From positions 1-34,834 of the IMG/VR virus record IMGVR_UViG_3300045044_000038: 34,834 nt of DNA; one strand, written 5' to 3'. Positions within the stretch are counted from its first letter, which is position 1. The number at the start of each line of letters is the position of its first letter. The DNA is from a virus. Below are positions 29,104 to 34,834 of the stretch, one piece after another. The notes below the pieces were generated by a model that was not told the DNA's origin, did not search any database, and worked only from the letters and a program-made list of their open reading frames with translations. Both the position numbers and the translations under genes were made by a program.

Positions 29104-29342
29104 GCACCGGTTTTATGGGCGGTGGTTACGGCGCAGGTTTAGGCCGCATGTTGCCAGGTTCGCTCTTAAATGTCTCGGCTCAATATGGGCTATACCTTCA
29201 ACAACTCCAAAACACGTATTGGCAAGGTGTTTCGCACAAGTTACTACAGGCTGATTCGTGCGGCGCAGAGGCTCTGAAACCCGCGCCAAGCGAGTTTGCG
29301 TGGCTGAGAAACCGCGTAAAAGAGATTTCGTGGAACGGCTAA
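29100..29342 (+). CDS. 80-residue Gly-rich protein, unknown
   Basis: The ATG overlaps the coiled-coil gene stop. Starts MSTGFMGGGYGAGLGRMLPG, a glycine-rich arm, then LNVSAQYGLYLQQLQNTYWQ and EFAWLRNRVKEISWNG. No known family. Confidence 0.5.
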   Translation: MSTGFMGGGYGAGLGRMLPGSLLNVSAQYGLYLQQLQNTYWQGVSHKLLQADSCGAEALKPAPSEFAWLRNRVKEISWNG

Positions 29343-29375
29343 AAAATTTTGCCAATACCTCTAAGGAAATCACCT

Positions 29376-29579
29376 ATGCCCTTATCCGTTAACGACCGAT
29401 ACAACCGGGTGCATCACTTCCCCAAGTGGCTGCTGGAGGAGTCGAACGTTTACTTTTGGTATCACACCCAAGGGCTACGTCACGAATGGCGGGTAGAACT
29501 TTCCGGTAGCTATACCGGCTTCGGTCCGACAATCGCAATCGCGGCCAAGGAAGCGCGCAAAGCGAGGGAGGGGAAATGA
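29376..29579 (+). CDS. 67-residue protein, unknown
   Basis: The ATG at 29376 follows a TAAGGA ribosome site; an upstream TTG at 29349 is less likely. The product starts MPLSVNDRYNRVHHFPKWLL and continues EESNVYFWYHTQGLRHEWRV, ending with a basic helix. No family is recognised. Its stop overlaps the resolvase ATG. Confidence 0.5.
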   Translation: MPLSVNDRYNRVHHFPKWLLEESNVYFWYHTQGLRHEWRVELSGSYTGFGPTIAIAAKEARKAREGK

Positions 29580-30022
29580 ACAGTCGGGCTAAAGGCTGCC
29601 GCGGTGAACGCGAATGGCGAGACGAACTGCGCGCGGCTGGATTTATCGCTAGGCGCGGACAACAGTTCTGCGGCCTTGGCGGCGCGGACGTTGTTTGTGA
29701 CGACTTGCCGGAAATTTGGTGGGAAGTAAAGCGAACTCAGCGCGGCAATCCTTACGACTGGCTTACGCAAGCCTCGATAGACGCTTTGCAAAATGATAGG
29801 ATTCCCGTCATTGCCCACAAGCGCAACCATTCTCATTGGATCGTGGTGCTACGCGCTCACGATTTCCTAGACATTTTACGGCGCAGCGACCTACCCGTCG
29901 CCAGCGATAACAGCATACAGGCAGCGGGACCGAAAGTGGGGACGCCGCAATCTAAGCCAGATGGAAGGCTTGCAACCCACGATAGCCCTGGATCGGTCTG
30001 TTCCACGAAAAAGATAACCTAA
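29576..30022 (+). CDS. Hjc-like Holliday junction resolvase / PD-(D/E)XK nuclease
   Basis: The 148-residue product starts MNSRAKGCRGEREWRDELRA (E11), then GLGGADVVC (D38) and EIWWEVKR (E50-x-K52), the E...D...ExK metal site of archaeal Hjc-type and phage resolvases. The length of the catalytic part (about 100 residues) agrees. The C-terminal 35 residues are odd and low in structure; two other frames are partly open there. It is likely to resolve branched DNA before packaging. Confidence 0.75.
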   Translation: MNSRAKGCRGEREWRDELRAAGFIARRGQQFCGLGGADVVCDDLPEIWWEVKRTQRGNPYDWLTQASIDALQNDRIPVIAHKRNHSHWIVVLRAHDFLDILRRSDLPVASDNSIQAAGPKVGTPQSKPDGRLATHDSPGSVCSTKKIT

Positions 30023-30273
30023 AATGGCAGTTCCTACTTCAAATATGCACTCGCCGGAAAATTCCGGTCGAGACCGTAGTCTATTGCCGGCGCGTAGAAA
30101 AGTGGACGGCGCGGAAGAAGCCGCTGGAAGACCAATCGCTACTTCAAACGCGCAACAAGGTGATCCGCGAACTAGAGGCCAAAGGAGTCAAACGAACGGA
30201 GCTTGCCCGCATCTTCAACCTGACCTACCGGCAAATCGTTCGCGCCATCGGGAAGATAAACGGAGCAACGTGA
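29998..30273 (+). CDS. Frame-hidden HTH protein without standard start codon
   Basis: In a frame not matching the ATG at 30024, the DNA encodes a natural-looking protein: LKWQFLLQICTRRKIPVETV, VYCRRVEKWTARKKPLEDQ, then KVIRELEAKGVKRTELARIF and NLTYRQIVRAIGKINGAT. The first part resembles the short HTH of GIPxxTVxxRxxxGWxxxKAL type; the second is a helix-turn-helix (RTELARIFNLTYRQIVRAIG). The frame is open from 29986; no ATG, GTG or TTG occurs before the GTG at about 30160. CTG at 29998 is a placeholder start. The stop overlaps a GTG start (GTGA). A sequencing indel is possible. Confidence 0.45.
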   Translation: MFHEKDNLKWQFLLQICTRRKIPVETVVYCRRVEKWTARKKPLEDQSLLQTRNKVIRELEAKGVKRTELARIFNLTYRQIVRAIGKINGAT

Positions 30274-30428
30274 GACCGGAATCCTACGCTTTTACGCCGG
30301 GACATTGCCATCTGCGGGACGGTTCGCTGCGGTACGCGGATAAGGATTACCGTTACAACCCTAAACCTGTCTCACTGGAATTGGTTCGGTTAAGCAAACA
30401 ATACTGGTGGTGGGCGCAATCGAGATAA
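30270..30428 (+). CDS. 52-residue aromatic protein, GTG start
   Basis: Starts at a GTG that overlaps the previous stop (GTGA). The product runs RPESYAFTPGHCHLRDGSLR, YADKDYRYNPKPVSLELVRL, SKQYWWWAQSR. The frame is open upstream to 30024, but that extension is low in protein-like character. Function unknown. Confidence 0.5.
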   Translation: MRPESYAFTPGHCHLRDGSLRYADKDYRYNPKPVSLELVRLSKQYWWWAQSR

Positions 30429-30434
30429 GAAAAA

Positions 30435-30464
30435 ATGACAACACCCGAACTGGAAGCGATAGCG
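30435..30464 (+). repeat. Gene-start repeat, copy 1 (MTTPELEAIA module)
   Basis: Thirty bases at the start of the next gene encode MTTPELEAIA. The same module begins the genes at 31726 (27 bases, one ACA codon fewer) and 31899 (30 bases, one base different). Confidence 0.85.
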
Positions 30465-30836
30465 GAGAAACTGTTGCGCGATTTGTCAGAGTGGCATGAC
30501 CGGCTTTCAATTAGCCGAGAAGATATAGCCCTCGCCGCCCTGCAAGAAGCGGTCGAGCTAGGTCGGAAAGATCAAATCGTGAGGGAAATGCCTGATGCGG
30601 AGCGAGCAATAAGATTGGAAGGCATGGTAGATCGACTGACTGAGAAAGCAGCGGAAGTCCCGCTATTGAAAGCCGACCTCGCCCGCGCCCGCGAGGATAC
30701 GAAGCGGCTGGATTGGTTGGACGAACAGCGCGGGATTATTGGAGAGCTCGATTACGATTGGAATTGGCTGCAAGTTAGCTACGACACGCTCCGCGAAGCC
30801 ATCGACGCCGCCCGCGCGCAGAAGGAGAAGGAATGA
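30435..30836 (+). CDS. 133-residue helical protein starting with the repeated module
   Basis: Starts MTTPELEAIAEKLLRDLSEW and contains a coiled-coil middle and a C-terminal EDTKRLDWLDEQRGIIGELD, then REAIDAARAQKEKE. The D-T-K/E-R-L-D-W-L-D segment with a closing REAIDAAR helix is frequent in phage proteins of unknown role. The stop overlaps a 25-residue gene (ATGA). Confidence 0.55.
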   Translation: MTTPELEAIAEKLLRDLSEWHDRLSISREDIALAALQEAVELGRKDQIVREMPDAERAIRLEGMVDRLTEKAAEVPLLKADLARAREDTKRLDWLDEQRGIIGELDYDWNWLQVSYDTLREAIDAARAQKEKE

Positions 30837-30910
30837 ATTACGACGAACTCGGAACAATTCTTATTGCTATCGGATTTGGAATTTTGCTTGCAGTCTTTTT
30901 TATAGGATGA
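30833..30910 (+). CDS. 25-residue membrane peptide
   Basis: The frame encodes MNYDELGTILIAIGFGILLA plus VFFIG, one membrane helix with an acidic N-terminus. It starts in the previous stop (ATGA) and ends 7 bases before the next gene. A tiny membrane peptide may modulate a host complex. Very short, so moderate confidence. Confidence 0.45.
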   Translation: MNYDELGTILIAIGFGILLAVFFIG

Positions 30911-30917
30911 GGAAGCA

Positions 30918-31517
30918 ATGACAAAATGCGGTGATGATGTAACGGTAGCATTGCCGCTTTTCCAAGCGGACTATGGCGGTTCAACTCCGACCTCACCGCT
31001 CCAACTTCGCATCTATAAAATTACTCCCGCGCTGGCAGTTAGGCTCAATGAGTTATGGCACAGTCGCTTACCGCACATTTCGGTAAACAATTTAATCGGA
31101 ACTGGGATGCATATTTGTTTCGGCGCGGAGTGCGGAAATATTTGGTATGCGGTAGGACTTTGGAGTGCGCCCATAGCTAGGCACTTGAATGACCGCTCAA
31201 CCTTGGAGTTAAGGAGATTTGCTATCTCGCCAGATGCTCCCCGTAATACCGCTTCGAGGATGCTTTCGGTGATGAAAAAACTGATCGAAAGCAGGTTGCC
31301 TCATATCAAAAAACTAATTTCCTATCAAGACAATGAAGTGCATTCAGGAGTGATCTATAAGGCATCGGGATGGACGAGGGAATCAATCAGCAGTGCATAC
31401 GATTGGAGAAAGTGTAAGCGTGGCCAAAGGAAAAACAACAGACCGCAAGCACCATCACCCAAAACAAGGTGGTCAACATTCATCGCCCGCGCCGCGATGG
31501 AGAAGGAGGGGAAGTGA
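30918..31517 (+). CDS. Mom-like GNAT-fold DNA-modification protein
   Basis: The 199-residue product has LELRRFAISPDAPRNTASRM (97-116) and SYQDNEVHSGVIYKASGW (135-152). The order L-R-R-F-A...P-K/R-N-T-A-S-R followed by S-Y-Q-D-x-x-V-H-x-G-x-I-Y-x-A-x-G-W is that of phage GNAT proteins related to Mu Mom, which makes a modified adenine in DNA and so blocks restriction. The C-terminal 40 residues are basic and may bind DNA. Modification chemistry here is inferred. It would act along with the cytosine methyltransferase. Confidence 0.7.
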   Translation: MTKCGDDVTVALPLFQADYGGSTPTSPLQLRIYKITPALAVRLNELWHSRLPHISVNNLIGTGMHICFGAECGNIWYAVGLWSAPIARHLNDRSTLELRRFAISPDAPRNTASRMLSVMKKLIESRLPHIKKLISYQDNEVHSGVIYKASGWTRESISSAYDWRKCKRGQRKNNRPQAPSPKTRWSTFIARAAMEKEGK

Positions 31518-31729
31518 TGAACGACGAAGAACCAATTAAAACTACCCCAGCATTTCGCAAAAACTCAATTTACCTCTCCAGCCAGCTTCGATCTGAAATC
31601 CAAAACGGGTTACTGGAATCCTTCGAGCAAATGCTACATCGAGCGGAGGCTGCATTACCTAAATTAAAGCGCGGCCAGAAGAAACGATTTCACTTGAAGA
31701 ACTGTTACATTGAAATCTCAAAATCATGA
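31517..31729 (+). CDS. 70-residue basic protein, unknown
   Basis: The ATG at 31517 overlaps the Mom-like stop by one base (TGATG). The product starts MNDEEPIKTTPAFRKNSIYL, then SSQLRSEIQNGLLESFEQML and a basic strand-like tail (KRGQKKRFHLKNCYIEISKS). No family is recognised. Its stop overlaps the next gene's ATG. Confidence 0.5.
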   Translation: MNDEEPIKTTPAFRKNSIYLSSQLRSEIQNGLLESFEQMLHRAEAALPKLKRGQKKRFHLKNCYIEISKS

Positions 31730-31752
31730 CACCCGAACTGGAAGCGATAGCG
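31726..31752 (+). repeat. Gene-start repeat, copy 2 (MTPELEAIA module)
   Basis: Twenty-seven bases identical to copy 1 except for the loss of one ACA codon. They form the start of the 58-residue gene here. Confidence 0.85.
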
Positions 31753-31902
31753 CAGAAGGCAGTAGAGGAGGCAGTTAGGCTGCGTGGAGCATTGATCGAA
31801 TCTAATGGGCAATTGAAACTGATTTACGAACATGGAATTAAGGCTGGATCAATCGCAATTGCCGAACAAATAGAGCGAAATTGTTACGCACTAAAACAAT
31901 GA
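31726..31902 (+). CDS. 58-residue helical protein with repeated start module
   Basis: Starts MTPELEAIAQKAVEEAVRLR and ends GIKAGSIAIAEQIERNCYAL-KQ. The ATG overlaps the previous stop (ATGA) and its own stop overlaps a mini-ORF. Apart from the repeated first nine residues, it has no similarity to the gene at 30435, except an overall helical nature. No family is recognised. Confidence 0.5.
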   Translation: MTPELEAIAQKAVEEAVRLRGALIESNGQLKLIYEHGIKAGSIAIAEQIERNCYALKQ

Positions 31903-31931
31903 CAACACCCGAACTGGAAGCGTTAGCGTGA
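31899..31931 (+). CDS. 10-codon mini-ORF, third copy of the start module
   Basis: ATG to TGA encodes MTTPELEALA only. It is the start module of 30435 with one base change, cut by a TGA after ten codons. The ATG overlaps the upstream stop and its TGA overlaps the next GTG, so it may serve as a translational relay. It could instead be a decayed gene copy. Confidence 0.4.
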   Translation: MTTPELEALA

Positions 31932-32029
31932 TCTTTGCCGGTATCGTGCTTAACTTGGTAGGTGGCTTTTGCCTGTGGGTGATTGCGTGGCTGATCCTTG
32001 GAGCCTTTGTGCTGCCCCCGCCAAGATGA
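31928..32029 (+). CDS. 33-residue membrane peptide, GTG start
   Basis: Starts at a GTG overlapping the mini-ORF stop (GTGA). The product has one membrane helix (FAGIVLNLVGGFCLWVIAWL, then ILGAFVLPPPR). Its stop overlaps the ATG of the Tat-leader gene. Very short, but the double overlap supports it. Confidence 0.45.
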   Translation: MIFAGIVLNLVGGFCLWVIAWLILGAFVLPPPR

Positions 32030-32268
32030 ATCGCCGCGCCGCGATACGAAAACTATTCGGTGCTGCGGCCGTTATTGCCATTTCGCCGCAAATCTTGGCC
32101 GAGATTGGGCAGCAGGAAGCGACCGTTGCTGCTAGTAAAATAAGTCTAGAAGAAGTTTTCTATACCGCCGTTATCCGCGGCGATCAGGCGTATAACGCAC
32201 CGATGATAGGCAGCTGGTATGGAGTCAGAATAGTCGAGGCAACGCATCCTTGGGTTGAGCAACTATGA
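32026..32268 (+). CDS. Tat-leader protein with swapped capsid-protein segments
   Basis: The 80-residue product begins MNRRAAIRKLFGAAAVIAIS, a twin-arginine (RRAAIRK) leader with a hydrophobic core and a PQILAEI end. The remainder holds FYTAVIRGDQAYNAP (45-59) directly followed by IGSWYGVRIVEATHPWVE (61-78). Both match the major capsid protein of this phage (YTSVVCGDQAYAVP at 253-266 and IGSWFGVKAVRTTHPWIE at 223-240), but in reversed order. By hand alignment 9 of 14 and 12 of 18 positions agree. The role is unknown; it may be a capsid-derived exported peptide. It starts in an ATGA overlap. Confidence 0.6.
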   Translation: MNRRAAIRKLFGAAAVIAISPQILAEIGQQEATVAASKISLEEVFYTAVIRGDQAYNAPMIGSWYGVRIVEATHPWVEQL

Positions 32269-32510
32269 TTTGCCCCGGTCGCCCTGGACGTAAATTGCGT
32301 GGCCGGCAAACGGGTAACGCCGTCATGCACGACGGGTTCCGAATCCACGAAAATCCAGACGGCTCGTGCGTGTTCGTGGAGGGAAAAAAGCTAACAGGGC
32401 GCGGCCGAGGGATTCAAGCCGTGTGGACGCAGGAGGATGAGGCGGCGCTAAATGCGTGCTGCGCTAGGCGCGGGATCGTGTTCGAGTTCCAAGGGGGAAA
32501 GTGGTACTAG
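32265..32510 (+). CDS. 81-residue protein, last early gene
   Basis: The ATG overlaps the previous stop. Starts MICPGRPGRKLRGRQTGNAV, a basic arm, then HDGFRIHENPDGSCVFVEGK and GIQAVWTQEDEAALNACCAR, ending FEFQGGKWY. No family is recognised. Its TAG (32508-32510) shares CTAG with the stop of the converging minus gene, leaving no space for a terminator. Confidence 0.5.
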   Translation: MICPGRPGRKLRGRQTGNAVMHDGFRIHENPDGSCVFVEGKKLTGRGRGIQAVWTQEDEAALNACCARRGIVFEFQGGKWY

Positions 32511-34126
32511 GGCAAGCGGTTTTTCATCGCTTCCCAAATGGATCTGGGATGGAAATATCTATCGGTTTCCTGCTTGGAATATCTAGGCTTATTCCATAGG
32601 GTCGCTTTTTCGAGCGGGCTTCCTGGGGTGTGCTCGGCTTTCTGTACGTAATTCGCCGCCTCTGGCACGACCTTACTCGCCACCAGTTTCCGGCCGTATT
32701 CCCTAAACGGTTCCTTTGACTGGCGGTATTTAGGTTCTGAAGCGTTCGTCAATGGCTCTGCCATGTCCGTGACCGTTTTCATAAACGGAATATCGTACAT
32801 CGCCATCTTACCAAGTTCTTTTTGGTCGCCTTCTCCGAGGTTGGCAAACAGATTTAGGACCATTGCCTGCGAGGTATGCTGAAACCAAGTGGGAAGGCTT
32901 TTGAGTTCCCGGCTAATTTCTCTGTGGTTGTAGTACGCGTAGGCTGCGAGCGCAAGCCCAACCGTTCCTTGGGAGAACTGCCGCATGATTGAATCGGCGG
33001 TTTCGGGACGCAGATTCTCTAGCCCTTCCGCGCCAGCTTTAATCGCCCGGAATAGCCCGTGCGGAACGCCAAGTGCATGATTCCAAACCTCTACCACCAG
33101 GTTTGAGGGAACGCGCGTTACGGGAGCAAACGTAGCTTTAAGTATTTTGCCAGCAGGACCGTAGTTGTCCAGTTGCGAAACCCAACTCGCAAAGCCATTG
33201 CTATTTTGCAGAATCGCCCTATTAGCGTCAATGGCCGCTTCGTTGGTAAGCCTGTCGATAACCGCGGGGTGAGACACGTCCTCGCCCTTTCGCATTGAGG
33301 TTTCGATGCGTTGCTCCAGCGAGCGGGTAAATTCCGCGCGCCTGATAGGAGCCTTAATCGCAGCGTGGACGCTCCCCGTTACCTTGTCGTACCAATAACG
33401 GGTGTACTTATCTTTGCTCGAAAGCTGGTCAATCTCGCTTCCGTATTTGGAAAATGATTTAGCCGAATCTATGATGCCCTTTGTGATCGCAGCCGCCTTC
33501 GCCTTAAACTCCGATTTCACAATCCCTTTCAGGCTAGGGTTACGGCCGGAAATATCGACAATCCTGCTAAGGCCGGGAAGTTTGGAATAGCCAAGGCGAG
33601 TCGCGCCATAGACGGGGGCTAAGCCTTCCCTGACCGCGGCGGCAACGCCCAACTTGCCTACAACGGCTGGGCTACTTAGCACGCCAGCGCGCAATAGGCC
33701 GGCGGTATGCGTAACCAACTTTTGCCCCGGTGACATGTTCTTGCGCTCAATATCGGCTACGTGCCGATTAAATTCTCCTTTGAGTGCGGCTAGCCTTTGG
33801 CGCATCTGGTAAAGTGCCCTGTCCACGACCGGAGCTGCTTTCTCAGCCTTAGCGAAATCTCCCCGTTCAAGCCTCGCCTTTAATCCCGCAATCTCCTGCG
33901 CGGTCCGAGTCTTATTCGCAGCCAGTCGTGCGGCGCCGGGATCACGAAATACCTTTTCGGTGTCAAAATGAATGGCTCTCGCCCCATCGTAGGTTTCCTT
34001 TAAGCTAGGTCGAATCTTGTCGCCAAATTCACGCACCATTTCCTCTGCCCAATCAGCGAAGGTTCTAGCGCCCTTAGAAAACTTCTCCGCGCCCACTGTA
34101 GCGTATTCGAGTTTACACGGGTTCAT
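32507..34126 (-). CDS. Large polyvalent-type internal virion protein, C-terminal part
   Basis: A 539-residue product from the ATG ending at 34126. Near the N-terminus VGAEKFSKGARTFADWAEEM, then VREFGDKIRPSL, is a motif widely seen in large polyvalent phage proteins that are packed inside capsids and enter the host with DNA. The middle is helix-rich, with GLLRAGVLSSPAVVGKLGV and ASWVSQLDNYGPAGKILKA segments; a membrane-like stretch occurs at QGTVGLALAAYAYYN. The end is basic and Pro-rich. The upstream gene overlaps as ATGA. It was probably derived from one longer protein. Confidence 0.65.
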   Translation of the reverse strand: MNPCKLEYATVGAEKFSKGARTFADWAEEMVREFGDKIRPSLKETYDGARAIHFDTEKVFRDPGAARLAANKTRTAQEIAGLKARLERGDFAKAEKAAPVVDRALYQMRQRLAALKGEFNRHVADIERKNMSPGQKLVTHTAGLLRAGVLSSPAVVGKLGVAAAVREGLAPVYGATRLGYSKLPGLSRIVDISGRNPSLKGIVKSEFKAKAAAITKGIIDSAKSFSKYGSEIDQLSSKDKYTRYWYDKVTGSVHAAIKAPIRRAEFTRSLEQRIETSMRKGEDVSHPAVIDRLTNEAAIDANRAILQNSNGFASWVSQLDNYGPAGKILKATFAPVTRVPSNLVVEVWNHALGVPHGLFRAIKAGAEGLENLRPETADSIMRQFSQGTVGLALAAYAYYNHREISRELKSLPTWFQHTSQAMVLNLFANLGEGDQKELGKMAMYDIPFMKTVTDMAEPLTNASEPKYRQSKEPFREYGRKLVASKVVPEAANYVQKAEHTPGSPLEKATLWNKPRYSKQETDRYFHPRSIWEAMKNRLP

Positions 34127-34834
34127 AGGCAATTGACCCCTTCCTCCGCCATCTGCCTTATACGGGTGCGAGCGGCATCTGCTTTTTCGGCCAGGAAGTC
34201 GGCCATGCTTTTGCCCTGTAACCTCGCGTCCACGGCATCGCCCCTAATCTTAATTCGCTCCATTCGCGGCCGCGCTTTCCCGGCGTTGTATTGGTTTTGC
34301 TGCCTTTCAAGAGTCTCGATCCGCTTCTGCAAATCTTGGATGTATTTGGCCTGCTTATCGGTGAGCCTTGCCCCGTCCTGTGCCGCTCTTACGGTCGCTT
34401 CCATGCGAGCTAGGCTGTAGTCCTCGTTTGCCATCATCTTGCGTGCGCTAAAACCGTGGGAGAGCTCCGTGCCTGCCTTGGCATCCGCATCCAAAATCGC
34501 CTGGTAATTGTCGCGTGCCTGTTGGAGCCGCGCCTTTGCCGCGTCGATCGCGTTGGGGTCGCCGGATTTGTCCGCCGCGTTCTTAGCGTCAACCGCATCC
34601 GAGTGCTCCATCCTAGCTTTGATCTGCTCGCGAAGTAGAATCGCGTTATCTACGCGATCTATCGCTTTAACCTTGCCGCTATTGATGTCGGCTACGAGCC
34701 GTTGCCCGGCATTGGGATCCTGCTCTAGCCTTTGCCCCGCTTCGTCCCAAGTCTGCTGCCCAAAATCTTCCGCAGCAGCTTGGCTAATCCGTTCAGGTAA
34801 CCCAGCTTCTTCGCGGGCAAGATCGGTAGCAGCG
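34123..34834 (-). CDS. Polyvalent virion protein, 5' part cut by window edge
   Basis: The frame is open from base 34834 down to a TGA at 34123 (about 236 codons seen), so the N-terminus is outside the window. It begins in the window with ATDLAREEAGLPERISQ, AAAEDFGQQTWDEAGQRLEQ and SGKVKAIDRVDNAILLREQI. It ends with a coiled coil (KQAKYIQDLQKRIETLERQQ) and RTRIRQMAEEGVNCL. This Leu/Ala/Glu-rich helical style is typical of large polyvalent proteins upstream of the FADWAEEMVREFG motif, which here starts the next frame. The pair may be one protein split by a frameshift, or two coupled genes. Confidence 0.65.
   Translation of the reverse strand, partial: AATDLAREEAGLPERISQAAAEDFGQQTWDEAGQRLEQDPNAGQRLVADINSGKVKAIDRVDNAILLREQIKARMEHSDAVDAKNAADKSGDPNAIDAAKARLQQARDNYQAILDADAKAGTELSHGFSARKMMANEDYSLARMEATVRAAQDGARLTDKQAKYIQDLQKRIETLERQQNQYNAGKARPRMERIKIRGDAVDARLQGKSMADFLAEKADAARTRIRQMAEEGVNCL

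Noticed and set aside
30024-30269. ATG-started frame (first 80 codons) over the hidden HTH gene
   Set aside because: Ser, Arg, Asn and Pro-rich with no structure; the other frame gives a far better protein. Only the last 52 codons (from GTG 30270) were kept.
1-34834. tRNA genes, CRISPR arrays, insertion sequences, integrase or att sites
   Set aside because: Looked for by eye and none seen; no cloverleaf-like clusters, regular spacer arrays, transposase motifs or recombinase motifs were found.

Overview
The window is a piece of a tailed bacteriophage (Caudoviricetes) genome. The capsid protein belongs to the N4-gp56 family and the tail genes seen are short or fibre-like, which points to a podovirus-like phage, probably uncultured. 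A lipoprotein and inner-membrane/coiled-coil genes next to a wall-hydrolase candidate, plus many Sec-type leaders and one Tat-type leader, suggest a Gram-negative host. The host cannot be named from sequence alone. I saw no tRNA, rRNA, integrase, CRISPR array or insertion sequence. Both window edges cut through genes, so the genome continues on both sides.

Layout. (1) 17,893 to 1, minus strand: packaging and virion operon. In transcription order it holds small terminase, a tape-measure-like Gly/Pro-rich protein, a small gene, a lysozyme-like repeat protein, large terminase, a 50-residue gene, portal, a small head gene, scaffold, major capsid protein and small head genes. A lysis-like cassette follows (TM/coiled-coil protein, holin-like protein, lipoprotein, several tiny genes, a 52-residue TM protein, a GH75 chitosanase-like hydrolase). 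Last come five consecutive adhesion or surface proteins that all start with signal peptides. (2) 17,894 to 18,210: divergent control region with an imperfect inverted repeat, three 11-bp tandem repeats and a TTGACA box. (3) 18,211 to 32,510, plus strand: early/replication operon of about 40 small, tightly overlapping genes. It includes an iteron-like array, a replisome-organizer-like protein, a DnaB-like helicase, a cytosine-C5 methyltransferase overlapped by a second long reading frame, a DnaQ-like exonuclease, an OB-like protein, HNH, PD-(D/E)XK and Hjc-like nucleases, and a Mom-like GNAT. (4) 34,834 to 32,507, minus strand: two coupled genes for a large polyvalent-type internal virion protein; the 5' gene runs off the right edge. 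The plus and minus operons meet at a shared CTAG stop.

How it works together. The early operon supplies origin recognition, helicase, recombination nucleases and two candidate DNA-modification enzymes (Dcm-like and Mom-like) with no partner restriction enzyme, consistent with protection of phage DNA from host restriction. The late operon packages, builds and releases the particle. No DNA or RNA polymerase gene lies in the window, so host enzymes or genes outside it are needed.

Most noteworthy are: a roughly 970-bp region where the methyltransferase and a second WPTP-motif protein are both open in overlapping frames; an 80-residue Tat-leader protein carrying two capsid-protein segments in swapped order; a four-copy iteron-like array ahead of the initiation genes; a 27 to 30-bp gene-start module copied three times; an HTH protein hidden in a frame without a standard start codon; and signal peptides on a whole block of putative virion proteins.
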